Program-made: the position numbers and the translations under genes
In this document: one piece after another, positions 18,743 through 27,566 of the stretch
Layout of the letters: each line of letters opens with the position of its first letter
How positions within the stretch are numbered: position 1 is the first letter of the stretch
DNA from: an uncultured Gemmatimonadota bacterium
GTDB taxonomy: Bacteria > Gemmatimonadota > Gemmatimonadetes > Gemmatimonadales > Gemmatimonadaceae
Direction of reading: 5' to 3'
Length of the DNA stretch: 64,000 nucleotides
Assembly: GCA_903882745.1 (NCBI GenBank)
Contig: CAIRYG010000012.1
Coordinates: 93,418-157,417 of the forward strand
Notes under the pieces: model-generated
What the model was told of the DNA's origin: nothing
Database searches by the model: none
The model's input: the letters and a program-made list of their open reading frames with translations, nothing else

Positions 18743-21055
18743 TTATCGCCTCACGGCGCGCCTGAGGCGCAGGCTGTTGGTGACCACGCTGACCGAGCTC
18801 AGCGCCATCGCCGCGCTCGCAAGGATCGGACTGAGTTGGATGCCGAACCAGGGGTACAAGGCGCCCGCAGCCACCGGGATCCCGACGGCGTTATAGGCGA
18901 ACGCCCAGAACAAGTTCTGGCGCATTGTGGCCATCGTCGCGCGTGACAGTTCAATGGTGTCGGCGACCGCCCCGAGGTCTGCGCGCATGAGCGTGACATC
19001 GGCGGCCTCGACCGCAATGCCAGAGCCCGCACCAATCGCCATGCCGACGTCAGACTGGGCGAGCGCGGGCCCGTCGTTGATCCCGTCGCCAATCATCGCG
19101 ACCACCGCACCGGCCTGCTGGCGACGCGAGATCTCGTCGCGTTTTCCCGCCGGCAACACGCCGGCCACCACCTCGGTGATGCCAGCGGCGCGTGCGATCG
19201 ACTCCGCGGCAGCACGCTGATCGCCGGTGAGCATCACTACATGAAGCCCCATCGCTTTCAGGCGGCGCACCGCGTCGGCCGAACTTGGCTTGATCCGGTC
19301 GGCAATGGCGACAAGCCCCGCGAGCTTCCCGTTCTGCGCCACATACACCACGCTGCGCCCTTCACTGCTCTGCTGCGCGGCTGCCTCGGTGAGCGGAGAG
19401 ATGTCGACCGACCAATCGGCCATGAGCGCGGCATTGCCGACCGCAACGGCGCCACCGTTCGAAACACCGATCGCCCCCTGCCCCGCGATGGCTTCGAATG
19501 ACGTGGCCTTCGCGACCGCGACTCCCGAACGTGTCGCTTCAGCGACAATGGCGGTCGCGAGCGGATGCTCCGACCAGCTCTCGATGGTCGCGGCAATCCG
19601 GAGTACCTCGTCGCGCGTCGCGGTGGACGGTGCGACACTCACGTGCACCACCGCGGGCTTCCCCTCGGTGATGGTGCCGGTCTTGTCGAATACCACGGTT
19701 GTGAGTTGCGCCGCGCGCTCGAGTGCGGCGCCCCCTTTAATCAGCAGGCCCAGCTCGGCGCCTCGTCCGGTCGCGACCATGACGGCAGTCGGGACGGCGA
19801 GTCCCATCGCACAGGGGCACGCGATAATCAGCACCGCAACCGACGCGGCAATCGCGCGCACGAGTCCCTCACTGCCAACAACAGCGTACCAGGTGCCAAA
19901 GGTAATGAGTGCAATGACGAGCACCGTGGGCACGAAGATCGCGCTGATACGATCGGCGAGTCGCTGAATGGGAGCGCGCGTGGCCTGTGCGTCGCGCATC
20001 ATCTGTACGATTCTCGCGAGCGTTGACTCGGCGCCGACCGTGGTGGCCGTCAGCTCAAAGGCTCCGGTGCTGTTGACCGTGCCTCCCGTGACCGAATCGC
20101 CTGGCGTCTTGCTCACCGGCATCGGTTCGCCGGTCAGCATCGATTCATCAATGGCGCTCCGGCCGGCGATGATGTCGCCGTCGACGGGAATGCGCTCGCC
20201 CGGGCGCACGATCACGACATCACCACGCACCACGCTGGCGACGGGAACGTCAGATTCTTCGCCCCCGCGTCTGACGCGAGCGGTTGCCGGCTGGAGATCA
20301 ACCAGTCGTTTCAACGCGCGCGCGGTGATTCCCTTGGCGCGCGCTTCGAGCGCATTCCCCACGAGAATCAGCGCAATGATGACGACGACCGCTTCGTAGT
20401 ACAAATCGGGAGCGACGCCCCCGCGCATAAACCAATGCGGCGCAACGGTCGCACACAGCGAGTACAGATAGGCTGCGCCGGTACCAAGAGAGATGAGTGT
20501 GTTCATATCCGCCGCGCCATGCCGTGCGGCGGTCCAGGCTCGCGCGTAGAAATGCCGGCCGGCCCAGAGCATGACGGTGGTCGTGGCGATGAGCATCACC
20601 CACGGGGTGAGCGCGCCGTCCATACTGCGTCCCATCGGCACGAGCATCATGCCGAGTCCAACGATCAGCGCAGCCACACCCTTGTTGCGGTAGTCACGGT
20701 ATTCGGCGTCGCGTGCAACTTCTTGCCGGTCTTGTTCATCGGCGGCGGACTCGTCAAACCGCGGCAGTTCGGCGGCGTATCCGATGGCCGAGATTCGGTC
20801 GGCAAGGGCCTGCGGCGCGACCGTGGCCGGGTCGTAGGAGATCGTGGCCGAGTTGGTGAGCAGATTGACGACCGCGCTGGACACGCCTGGCGCAGCGTCG
20901 AGCGCTGCCTGCACGCGCCCGACGCAGGCGGCGCAGTGCATCCCGGAAACGGTGACGTGCACCGATTTGTCGGTGGGAGCGGCCGCGCGTTTGGGCGCAG
21001 CAGGCGGCGGAGGCGGGGCGCTGGGAGCGCCGATGACGGGAAGTGCGCGGGCCAT
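18743..21055 (-). CDS. copA: Cu(I)-exporting P1B-type ATPase
   Basis: Inner-membrane copper exporter, 770 residues. A Pro/Ala-rich head (1-28), one heavy-metal-associated domain with GMHCAAC (Cys41, Cys44), then eight expected membrane helices. The translocation CPC is in [11 protein letters not shown], the actuator motif in TGEPMPV, the phosphorylation site in DKTGTITEG, the SEHPLA motif in the N domain and [10 protein letters not shown] in the hinge. The two CsoR-like sites upstream and csoR downstream define a copper-detoxification operon. No CopZ chaperone gene is seen. Confidence 0.96.
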   Translation of the reverse strand: MARALPVIGAPSAPPPPPAAPKRAAAPTDKSVHVTVSGMHCAACVGRVQAALDAAPGVSSAVVNLLTNSATISYDPATVAPQALADRISAIGYAAELPRFDESAADEQDRQEVARDAEYRDYRNKGVAALIVGLGMMLVPMGRSMDGALTPWVMLIATTTVMLWAGRHFYARAWTAARHGAADMNTLISLGTGAAYLYSLCATVAPHWFMRGGVAPDLYYEAVVVIIALILVGNALEARAKGITARALKRLVDLQPATARVRRGGEESDVPVASVVRGDVVIVRPGERIPVDGDIIAGRSAIDESMLTGEPMPVSKTPGDSVTGGTVNSTGAFELTATTVGAESTLARIVQMMRDAQATRAPIQRLADRISAIFVPTVLVIALITFGTWYAVVGSEGLVRAIAASVAVLIIACPCAMGLAVPTAVMVATGRGAELGLLIKGGAALERAAQLTTVVFDKTGTITEGKPAVVHVSVAPSTATRDEVLRIAATIESWSEHPLATAIVAEATRSGVAVAKATSFEAIAGQGAIGVSNGGAVAVGNAALMADWSVDISPLTEAAAQQSSEGRSVVYVAQNGKLAGLVAIADRIKPSSADAVRRLKAMGLHVVMLTGDQRAAAESIARAAGITEVVAGVLPAGKRDEISRRQQAGAVVAMIGDGINDGPALAQSDVGMAIGAGSGIAVEAADVTLMRADLGAVADTIELSRATMATMRQNLFWAFAYNAVGIPVAAGALYPWFGIQLSPILASAAMALSSVSVVTNSLRLRRAVRR

Positions 21056-21059
21056 GTGG

Positions 21060-21076
21060 ATACCCTCGGGTGGTAT
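21060..21076 (-). promoter_or_regulatory. Second CsoR-like operator, near the copA start
   Basis: ATACC-N7-GGTAT (17 bp), same half-sites and length as the site at 21088, with less symmetric centre. It begins 5 bp upstream of the copA ATG on the minus strand, so binding here would block the transcription start or early elongation. Confidence 0.5.
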
Positions 21077-21084
21077 CCGGAATG

Positions 21085-21090
21085 ATAATA
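21085..21090 (-). promoter_or_regulatory. Candidate -10 box of the copA operon
   Basis: Read on the minus strand this is TATTAT, directly abutting the palindrome at 21088-21104. A TGACTT hexamer 17 bp upstream is a poor -35. The overlap of the -10 with the operator is what CsoR repression would need. Confidence 0.45.
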
Positions 21091-21104
21091 CCCCCTAGGG
21101 GTAT
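21088..21104 (-). promoter_or_regulatory. CsoR-type operator
   Basis: ATACCCC-N3-GGGGTAT, a nearly perfect 17-bp palindrome. The CsoR/DUF156 family recognises TACCC...GGGTA-type GC-rich palindromes, and csoR lies in the operon this site precedes. Confidence 0.75.
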
Positions 21105-21135
21105 ATCAAGTCAGTGTTCTCCTGACTGGCGTGTC

Positions 21136-21567
21136 CTATTGGGTACAGAGGTAGCCGAGTGCGACCCCTGAGTAGTTGCTGGTGAAGACCGTTCCGAAGC
21201 CGGGGATTTTGGGTGCGCTGTGGTTCATCACTTTTGTCCCAGCGAGGTCGCTGAAGGTGGTGCTTTCCAATACCGCGATCCGACGCTTGGCGCAATCGAA
21301 CTTGGCCGTGGCGCGCGAGAGGACGACTTTGCCTTGCGGGGTTTCGTAGGGCTTGGAGTAGGGCATCTGCATCGTGGCGGTGATGATGCCGTCCTTTCCC
21401 TTTTTGACGCTTTTGGCGTCGAGCAGCACGGTGTTTCCGGTAGAGGTCTTGCCGATGTCTTTCCAACGCCCCGGCTTCTCGGCCTGTGCACGGCCCTGCG
21501 CGACCGCGTGGGTCGAACTGACCACGATGGTCGTGATAAGAAGGAGAAGGCGGCAACGAACAGACAT
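21136..21567 (-). CDS. Small exported protein, surface-adhesin E-like
   Basis: 143 residues with a signal peptide (hydrophobic 6-18, predicted cleavage after AVA at 21-23). The mature part resembles the surface-adhesin protein E family: W-x-x-I near the start, a central KFDCAKRRIAVLES segment and a terminal YLC. Two Cys in the mature part may form a disulfide. The ATG at 21567 is preferred: it has GAGG upstream and starts the signal peptide, whereas a 101-residue upstream extension is Arg/His-rich and overlaps the neighbouring gene antisense-like. Function unknown. Confidence 0.7.
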   Translation of the reverse strand: MSVRCRLLLLITTIVVSSTHAVAQGRAQAEKPGRWKDIGKTSTGNTVLLDAKSVKKGKDGIITATMQMPYSKPYETPQGKVVLSRATAKFDCAKRRIAVLESTTFSDLAGTKVMNHSAPKIPGFGTVFTSNYSGVALGYLCTQ

Positions 21568-21625
21568 AAGACCTCGATGCGAAGGTTTGGGATAGCTATC
21601 AAAACGTACCTCGCACAACGAACGA

Positions 21626-21652
21626 GGGCCACCGTCGGATTGACGGTGGCCC
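21626..21652 (-). terminator. Stem-loop between the two small exported protein genes
   Basis: GGGCCACCGTC (21626-21636) and GACGGTGGCCC (21642-21652) form a perfect 11-bp stem with a 5-nt loop. It starts about 30 nt after the 21684-22037 gene on the minus strand. Only GTTCGTTG follows, so the U-tract is weak. Confidence 0.6.
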
Positions 21653-21683
21653 CCAGGTACGCACTGCCTTGTTCCGCTTGAGA

Positions 21684-22037
21684 CTACGGATTGGCGCAGG
21701 TCACGCGGTCGGCGTACGGAGCCGTGGTCACGTGCATGTTGCAGATGTAGCCGACGGCGGCCTTGCCGGCGACGCCATTGACCAAGCTGGTGGTGGTCTT
21801 GGTCGTGGTGACGGTCCACGTCGTCACGCGGTTCGTGGCTACTCCGCCCTTCGCCGTATTGCGCGCCCACGCCTTGGCCGTCTCGGTGCCGGTGATGGTG
21901 CCGGAATCCGTGCTGAACTTCTTGAGCGCGGTGACTTCAATGCGGACCTCGCCAGCCCCAGGGGCCGGAAGGACGTACGCATGCGCCATAAAAGCGGACG
22001 CGGCAACAGCAGCAACAGCGGCAAGCTTGATCAGCAT
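21684..22037 (-). CDS. Small exported protein of unknown function
   Basis: 117 residues. Signal peptide of the AAVAAVAAS type with predicted cleavage after AHA (20). The mature part is Thr/Val-rich with beta character (RVTTWTVTTTKTTTS) and two Cys near the C-terminus (ICNMH, VTCANP) that could form a disulfide. ATG at 22037 has GGAGAGAG upstream. A longer in-frame start at 22127 would precede the signal peptide with unrelated residues. I do not recognise the family. Confidence 0.7.
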   Translation of the reverse strand: MLIKLAAVAAVAASAFMAHAYVLPAPGAGEVRIEVTALKKFSTDSGTITGTETAKAWARNTAKGGVATNRVTTWTVTTTKTTTSLVNGVAGKAAVGYICNMHVTTAPYADRVTCANP

Positions 22038-22083
22038 AGATCTCTCTCCGAGTGCGTGGGGAGTCCCCCCCCCCGTGGGATTC

Positions 22084-22105
22084 GGGGGCCATATCGTTGG
22101 CCCCC
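22084..22105. repeat. 7-bp hairpin upstream of the 21684-22037 gene
   Basis: GGGGGCC (22084-22090), loop ATATCGTT, GGCCCCC (22099-22105). Lies in the leader of the small exported protein gene, next to a run of C residues (22067-22076). Confidence 0.45.
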
Positions 22106-22146
22106 AGTTGGGATGGGAGAAAACCAAGTTTCCCCGAGCCCGCGCT

Positions 22147-22152
22147 TATAAT
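22147..22152. promoter_or_regulatory. TATAAT element in the gap between tRNA-Arg and the small exported protein gene
   Basis: Exact TATAAT on the plus strand inside a TTATAATAT island. The minus strand reads TATTAT one base away and could serve the gene starting at 22037. No convincing -35 is visible on either strand, so its direction is open. Confidence 0.35.
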
Positions 22153-22175
22153 ATGCGAGCCAAATGGGTTCGGCG

Positions 22176-22220
22176 CGAGTGCTGGGAGTCACCCGTAGCG
22201 GGTGACCTAAGTCACACTCG
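22176..22220 (-). terminator. Nested stem-loop downstream of tRNA-Arg
   Basis: Inner stem GTCACCC (22188-22194) with GGGTGAC (22200-22206), outer stem CGAGTG (22176-22181) with CACTCG (22215-22220). It begins 14 nt after the tRNA 3' end on the minus strand. Likely terminator of the larC-apt-tRNA transcript or a processing signal. Confidence 0.55.
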
Positions 22221-22233
22221 TGAAACGACGAAG

Positions 22234-22307
<74 letters not shown>

Positions 22308-22325
22308 AGACTGCTTCAAGAAAAG

Positions 22326-22853
22326 CTAATACCTCAGCAGGCAGTCCACGCGCCGATCGCCCATGAGGCTACGCCCATCCAAAAACCCCAGCTCCATCAG
22401 GAACCCGCAGAGCACCACGGTTCCCCCCGCCCGCGCAACCAACCGGCACGCCGCCGCCGCTGTTCCGCCGGTCGCGAGGACGTCATCTACGATCATCACG
22501 CCGCGCGAGCCCGTGAACGCATCGGCGTGGACCTCCAGCGTATCGGTGCCGTACTCCAGCGCGTACCGCTCGCTCACGGTCACCCCAGGTAACTTTCCGG
22601 GCTTTCGCATCGGAACAAACCCGGCACCAAGTGCCTGTGCCACCGGCGCGCCAAAAATAAAGCCGCGGCTCTCAATCCCCACGACATGTGTGACGTCCGC
22701 GGCGCGCGCCCAGTCGGCCATCGCGTCGGTCACCTCATGGAACAGCGCCGCGTCGAGGAGGAGCGGCGTGATGTCCTTGAACACAATCCCCGGCTTCGGG
22801 AAGTCAGGGACGTCGCGCACCGCCGCACGGACCCGTTCCTCAAGTCGCTGCAT
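22326..22853 (-). CDS. apt: Adenine phosphoribosyltransferase
   Basis: Salvages adenine with PRPP to AMP. 175 residues. Type I PRTase fold with the PRPP loop VMIVDDVLATGGTAAAA, VGIESRGFIFGAPVA, and MRKPGKLPG in the flexible loop. Two starts are possible: ATG 22853, overlapping the pcm stop as TGATG and giving the usual short lead before PDFPKPGI, or an in-frame GTG at 22865. I chose the ATG. A tRNA gene follows by 18 nt. Confidence 0.93.
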   Translation of the reverse strand: MQRLEERVRAAVRDVPDFPKPGIVFKDITPLLLDAALFHEVTDAMADWARAADVTHVVGIESRGFIFGAPVAQALGAGFVPMRKPGKLPGVTVSERYALEYGTDTLEVHADAFTGSRGVMIVDDVLATGGTAAAACRLVARAGGTVVLCGFLMELGFLDGRSLMGDRRVDCLLRY

Positions 22854-23509
22854 CAGCTCGTCCACCCATGCTCGCCGAGCAATGGCACAAATCGCATCGG
22901 CCCAAGCTCAGCTTTCTCAAAGGCATCGCCGACGCGCGTCACCTGAATCAGTTTCTGCTCTTCACGGGTCCCCACCGGGATCAGCATACGCCCGCCGTCT
23001 GCCAGCTGCTCCAGCAATGGCACCGGAATGTCAGGACTCGCCGCGCCCACCAGGATCACATCGTAGGGCGCATGCGCCTTCCACCCGTGCGTCCCATCGC
23101 CAAGCAGGAGCGAGACGCGCTCCACACCGGCGGCGGCGATCGCGGTGCGCGCATTCTCCAACAGCGGCGCGATCCGCTCGACGCTAAACACCTGCGCCGC
23201 GAGATGCGCGAGGAGCACGGTCTCGAATCCACTCCCCGTGCCAATCTCCAGCACCTTCTCGCTGCCGGTGAACTTGATCAGCTGCAAATAATACGCGTGG
23301 ACCATCGGCTGGCTAATGGTCTGCCCATTGCCGATGGGGAGCGGCGTGTCTTCATACGCACGGTGCGCTACACCAGTTGGGACAAAGAGGTGACGCGGCG
23401 TATTCTCGAACGCTTTTAACACGGCGAGGTCGGTAATCCCCTTCCCGCGCAGCTCTTCTACCAAGCGTCGGCGCGCACCGCCGAACTGCCGACCTACGGG
23501 GCTCTCCAC
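22853..23509 (-). CDS. pcm: Protein-L-isoaspartate O-methyltransferase
   Basis: Repairs isoaspartyl residues using SAM. 218 residues: the PRHLFVP and TISQPMVHAYY substrate motifs, SAM-binding LEIGTGSGFETVLLA, and the later GDGTHGW and VGAASPDIP motifs. GTG at 23509 is chosen because it gives family length and overlaps the surE stop by 16 nt. Longer in-frame starts run Arg-rich through surE. surE-pcm adjacency is conserved in many Gram-negatives. Confidence 0.92.
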   Translation of the reverse strand: MESPVGRQFGGARRRLVEELRGKGITDLAVLKAFENTPRHLFVPTGVAHRAYEDTPLPIGNGQTISQPMVHAYYLQLIKFTGSEKVLEIGTGSGFETVLLAHLAAQVFSVERIAPLLENARTAIAAAGVERVSLLLGDGTHGWKAHAPYDVILVGAASPDIPVPLLEQLADGGRMLIPVGTREEQKLIQVTRVGDAFEKAELGPMRFVPLLGEHGWTS

Positions 23510-24255
23510 CAGTCCGCCGCGTCGTCCAACCGCGCCTGATGCGTGATATCGAGATGCAACGGCGTCACGGAGATGTAGCCGTCCTGGATCGCCGCAATGT
23601 CGGTCCCTTCGTCTTGCTCCCAGGTCACGGAGCCGCCGCCGATCCAATAGATCGGGCGTCCCCACGGATCCTTCATCTTGGCGATGGAGTCATTAAATAC
23701 CCGCTTCCCGAGCTTGGTGAGCTTCACCCCTTTGATCTCCGCTGCGGCACAGGGCGGAATGTTCACATTCAGCAAGGTGAACTTCGGAAAGGCAGGGAGC
23801 GAGGTCAAATGCCTCAGCAGCGCCGCTAACGGATCCACCAACTGGTCGAGCGGCGAGTCGTCCACGCGCATCAGACGCCCCGCGTAGCTCACGGCAATCG
23901 AAGGAATCCCCATCGAGAGTCCCTCCATCGCGGCGGCCACGGTGCCGGAGTACAGCACGTCCTCGCCCATGTTGGGGCCGTGATTGATGCCGCTCAACAC
24001 GAAGTCCGGCTTGGTGGGCATCAGCGCCTGCACCGCCAACATCACACAATCCGTGGGCGTGCCGTCCACCTGCCACCGCCCCGTTGCCAACTCGATCGGG
24101 CGCACGGGATGGTGCAAGGTGAGCGAATGGCTCGTGGCACTCTGCTCGCGGTCGGGAGCAACGACAAAGACGTCGCCAAGCTGCCGCGCCGCACGCTCCA
24201 ACGTCTCGATACCCTTCGCGAGAATTCCGTCGTCATTGCTCACCAAAAACAGCAC
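23494..24255 (-). CDS. surE: 5'/3'-nucleotidase SurE
   Basis: Metal-dependent nucleoside monophosphatase, 253 residues. N-terminal LVSNDDGI carries the metal-binding Asp pair, and SGINHGPNMGEDVLYSGTV holds the Asn/Gly phosphate loop. GTG start shares one base with the upstream regulator stop (TAGTG). Forms a damage-repair pair with pcm downstream. Confidence 0.95.
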   Translation of the reverse strand: MLFLVSNDDGILAKGIETLERAARQLGDVFVVAPDREQSATSHSLTLHHPVRPIELATGRWQVDGTPTDCVMLAVQALMPTKPDFVLSGINHGPNMGEDVLYSGTVAAAMEGLSMGIPSIAVSYAGRLMRVDDSPLDQLVDPLAALLRHLTSLPAFPKFTLLNVNIPPCAAAEIKGVKLTKLGKRVFNDSIAKMKDPWGRPIYWIGGGSVTWEQDEGTDIAAIQDGYISVTPLHLDITHQARLDDAADWWRAP

Positions 24256-24629
24256 TACCGCACCTCGCCTTCGAGAATCGTCAGAATATCACGCAACTCG
24301 GCCTCAATCGACTGCACCGTCTGCAGGTCCATGCCCACGCGCGCCGCCGACTTCAGTTCACCCGACTTCCGGAACTCATCCAACTTCTGCCGCGCCCCGT
24401 CAATCGTGTACTTGTCCGAGTACAGCAGATGCTTCACCAACTGAATCATCTCAATCTCGCGCCGCTGATACACGCGATTGCCCGAACGGTTCTTGGCAGG
24501 GCTCAGAAACTTGAACTGACTTTCCCAATAGCGGAGCACGTGTGGCTTGAGCTCCGTCAACTCACACACGTCGCCGATCGAGTAGAACTCCTGGACAGGT
24601 TCTGGGCGATCGCCCGGACGAGCGCCCAT
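24255..24629 (-). CDS. MerR family transcriptional regulator
   Basis: 124 residues. Winged helix-turn-helix at 14-80 (FYSIGDVCELTELKPHVLRYWESQF, then RVYQRREIEMIQLVKHLL), then a coiled-coil-like dimer helix (about 82-120). There is no effector-binding domain and no Cys metal site beyond Cys22, so its signal is unknown. It lies between gpsA (TGATG overlap) and surE (1-nt overlap) within an operon. Homologues in other phyla also sit beside housekeeping genes. Confidence 0.88.
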   Translation of the reverse strand: MGARPGDRPEPVQEFYSIGDVCELTELKPHVLRYWESQFKFLSPAKNRSGNRVYQRREIEMIQLVKHLLYSDKYTIDGARQKLDEFRKSGELKSAARVGMDLQTVQSIEAELRDILTILEGEVR

Positions 24630-25621
24630 CAGTCCTGCTCTCCGCGGAGATCGCGCTGCATCAGTTCAACCAGGGCCCAACGCGCGGGCTGCCGCTCAAA
24701 CAGGACGCGGTGCACCGCACTCACGATTGGCATCTCGACCCCCTCACGCGCCGCCAACGCACGAGCGCTCTCCGTTGTCGTCACGCCTTCAGCTACGGTG
24801 TCGCGCACGGCGAGGATATCCTGCAACGCCGCGCCGCGACCGAGCTCAAGCCCGACCGCGCGGTTACGACTCAATGAGCCCGTGCAGGTCAGCACGAGAT
24901 CGCCGACGCCGGCAAGTCCCGCGAAGGTTGCCGGACTCGCGCCAAGCTTCGCCCCGAGTCGCATCATCTCGGCGAGTCCGCGGGTGATCAACGCCGCACG
25001 CGCATTGAATCCGAGGTTCAGGCCGTCTGCAATACCCGTGGCGACCGCCATGACGTTCTTGAGGGCGCCGGCCAGCTCCACGCCAATGACATCGTCATGC
25101 GTGTAGACACGAAACGACGGAGCACTGAAGATTTGCTGGGCTCGCTGCGCAGCCGCTGGATCGAGGCTCGCGGCTACAACGGCCGTGGGCTGCCCCGCAG
25201 CAACTTCCGCCGCGAAGCTCGGCCCCGACAAGCCGACGACGGACCGACCTGGCACCTCCTCGCTCACCACCTCGGTCATGAGCGACAGCCGCCCCGGCTC
25301 AATCCCCTTCGTAGCCACCACGAGCGTCGCGCTGGGTGCGATGAACTCCTTCATGGAAGCCGCAACGCTGCGCAACACATGGCTCGGCGCGGCAAACACC
25401 ACAATTTCGGCACCGTCGACGGCGACTTTCGGATCGTTCGTGGCTCGGAGTTCAGGATTGAGCGACACGCCGCTCAAGAAGCGCCGGTTTTCGTGGCCGC
25501 TGTTAATCGCATGCGCCACGTCGCGCTCGTGCGCCCAGAGCATGACCTGATGCCCGTTATCGGCGAGCAGATTCGCGAGCGCTGTACCCCAAGCGCCGGC
25601 GCCAATTACGGCACAGTTCAC
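24629..25621 (-). CDS. gpsA: NAD(P)H-dependent glycerol-3-phosphate dehydrogenase
   Basis: Reduces DHAP to sn-glycerol-3-phosphate for phospholipids. 330 residues. Rossmann GAGAWGTALANLLADNGH at the N-terminus, active-site Lys in GALKNVMAVATG, FNARAALITRGLAEM in the helical domain. Directly downstream of plsY (overlapping by 4 nt), which uses its product. Confidence 0.96.
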   Translation of the reverse strand: MNCAVIGAGAWGTALANLLADNGHQVMLWAHERDVAHAINSGHENRRFLSGVSLNPELRATNDPKVAVDGAEIVVFAAPSHVLRSVAASMKEFIAPSATLVVATKGIEPGRLSLMTEVVSEEVPGRSVVGLSGPSFAAEVAAGQPTAVVAASLDPAAAQRAQQIFSAPSFRVYTHDDVIGVELAGALKNVMAVATGIADGLNLGFNARAALITRGLAEMMRLGAKLGASPATFAGLAGVGDLVLTCTGSLSRNRAVGLELGRGAALQDILAVRDTVAEGVTTTESARALAAREGVEMPIVSAVHRVLFERQPARWALVELMQRDLRGEQD

Positions 25622-26253
25622 GAACGACCTCCAGCTTTCTTCTTGCCGAAAACGCGCCCTTCAGTGCCCGCGCGAAGGCGCGAGATGTTGGCGCGATGCG
25701 TCCACCAAACAAACACACCAACAACAAGCGCGGTGTACAAGACAGGTGACGCTCCCCGATCAAACCAGACCCACAGGGGGAACAGCGTCGCCGCGGTGAG
25801 CGACCCAACCGACACATAGCCCGAGAGCACGGAGGTCAGCGCGAACACCGCGAACGTGCCGAGCAACGGCCCCGGAATCACGGCCAGAAAGATTCCCGCA
25901 GCGGTCGCCACACCCTTCCCGCCTCCTTTCCACATGAGGAAGATCGGCTTGGCGTGGCCAACGATTGCCATCACCCCGTACGCCAGCGCCCACCACGTGG
26001 CTGAGTCCGTTACGGGAGCTCCAACACCAAGAAGGCGCGGGAGCCAGTAGACTGGCACCGCGCCTTTGGTGATATCCAACAACATCACCGACACCCCCGC
26101 GGGAGCGCCGAGGGTACGGAACACATTGGTGGCCCCGAGATTCCCCGAGCCAACCGTTCGCAGATCAATCCCCTTCATGAGTCGTCCCGCGAGGTACGCA
26201 AACGGGATAGACCCTGCCAGATAGGCGATGACGAGGCCGATCAACGGGCTCAT
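25618..26253 (-). CDS. plsY: Glycerol-3-phosphate acyltransferase PlsY
   Basis: Integral membrane enzyme that acylates G3P from acyl-phosphate. 211 residues, about five to six membrane helices. Family motifs AGSIPFAYL near the N-terminus, GSGNLGATNVFR (active-site Ser/Gly/Asn), and GKGVATAAGIF. Starts as ATGA with der. The Lys-rich tail after LRAGTEGRVF is normal. Confidence 0.95.
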   Translation of the reverse strand: MSPLIGLVIAYLAGSIPFAYLAGRLMKGIDLRTVGSGNLGATNVFRTLGAPAGVSVMLLDITKGAVPVYWLPRLLGVGAPVTDSATWWALAYGVMAIVGHAKPIFLMWKGGGKGVATAAGIFLAVIPGPLLGTFAVFALTSVLSGYVSVGSLTAATLFPLWVWFDRGASPVLYTALVVGVFVWWTHRANISRLRAGTEGRVFGKKKAGGRS

Positions 26254-27566
26254 TGCTTCTCGGACTTCCGGCGGAGAATGATGCGCAACGGATTTCCCGT
26301 GAATCCCCAGAACTCGCGGAACCCATTGTGCAGGTAGCGCACATAGTGCTCCTGCAGCTTGTCCGGATTGTTGCCAAACACGGCGATCGTCGGCGGGTTC
26401 GTCTCCACCTGCGTCGCATAGTTGAGCTTGATCTCGTGCCCAGCTGCCTGCGGCGGCTGACGGCGCGCCAGCAGCTGCTGCAGCGCGTCATTGACCTGCG
26501 ACGTGCTGATGCGCTTGTGGCGTTCCGCGTCCACGGTCTGAATCAAATCCAGCACCTTGGTGACACGCATACCCGTGAGCGCTGAGGTGAACACGAACGG
26601 CACGAAGCGCAGATATGGCGCCTTTTCCGCGCACTCCTTCTCGAACTTGGCGGCGGTCTTGTCGTCCTTCTCCTTCAGGTCCCACTTATTCACGACCATG
26701 ATCAGCCCACGGCCCGCTTCCCACGCGAGCGTCGCAATCTTGAGGTCCTGATTGTGGAGCCCTTCGGTCGCATCGATCATCAGGATGCAGATATCCGAAC
26801 GGTCGATCGCGCGGCGCGTTCGGAGCGCCGAATAAAACTCGATACCATCGTCGATGCGTGCCTGACGGCGAAGCCCGGCCGTGTCGACGAAAATCATCTC
26901 GCGCCCGTGGTACGTGAACGGCGTATCGATCGCATCGCGCGTCGTGCCGGCGATCTCTGACACCACGAGTCGCTCGGCGCCCAACAACTTGTTGATGAAG
27001 CTGGACTTGCCCACATTCGGGCGCCCGATCACCGACACGCGGAGCAGTTCCTTGAGCTCATCCGGATGCGGCGCCGGCAACATCTTTACGAGCTCGTCGA
27101 GCAGATCGCCCGACATTTTACCATTCGTCGCCGACACGGGGTGTGGATCCCCCGCTCCGAGCTTGTAGAACTCGTAGTAGTCTGTTGTGCGCGGATCATC
27201 GACCTTATTGGCCACGACCATCCACGGCTTTCCAGAGTTGCGCAGTAACTCCGCAACGCGGGCATCCGAGGGGTGCACACCGACCTGCGAATCCAGCACG
27301 AGGAGCAGCAGGTCCGCCTCATCAATGGCCTGTTTCACCTGCTTGCGAATCTCCAGGTCCATCGGAAGCGTGGAATCCTCACGGAGACCACCGGTGTCGA
27401 CGAGCCAAAACGCGCGTCCATTCCACTCCGCACGCGTGAAGTGACGGTCACGGGTCGTGCCCGGCTCATCGCTCACAATCGCGGTATCATGCCCGACAAT
27501 GCGGTTAAACAGCGACGACTTGCCCACATTGGGGCGGCCGATCAGTGCAACGACGGGAAGACTCAT
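26250..27566 (-). CDS. der: Ribosome-assembly GTPase Der (EngA)
   Basis: Tandem-GTPase needed for 50S maturation. 438 residues. G1 motifs [12 protein letters not shown] (about 10-21) and [12 protein letters not shown] (near 180), NKVD and NKWD specificity motifs, then a C-terminal KH-like domain ending in [12 protein letters not shown] 27566 is chosen because it overlaps the DUF512 stop as ATGA and begins [11 protein letters not shown]. An in-frame ATG 21 nt upstream is inside the previous gene. Confidence 0.96.
   Translation of the reverse strand: MSLPVVALIGRPNVGKSSLFNRIVGHDTAIVSDEPGTTRDRHFTRAEWNGRAFWLVDTGGLREDSTLPMDLEIRKQVKQAIDEADLLLLVLDSQVGVHPSDARVAELLRNSGKPWMVVANKVDDPRTTDYYEFYKLGAGDPHPVSATNGKMSGDLLDELVKMLPAPHPDELKELLRVSVIGRPNVGKSSFINKLLGAERLVVSEIAGTTRDAIDTPFTYHGREMIFVDTAGLRRQARIDDGIEFYSALRTRRAIDRSDICILMIDATEGLHNQDLKIATLAWEAGRGLIMVVNKWDLKEKDDKTAAKFEKECAEKAPYLRFVPFVFTSALTGMRVTKVLDLIQTVDAERHKRISTSQVNDALQQLLARRQPPQAAGHEIKLNYATQVETNPPTIAVFGNNPDKLQEHYVRYLHNGFREFWGFTGNPLRIILRRKSEKQ

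Noticed and set aside
21568..21870. N-terminal extension of the surface-adhesin E-like gene up to 21870
   Set aside because: It would place 101 Arg/His-rich residues before a clear signal peptide and run over the next gene in another frame.
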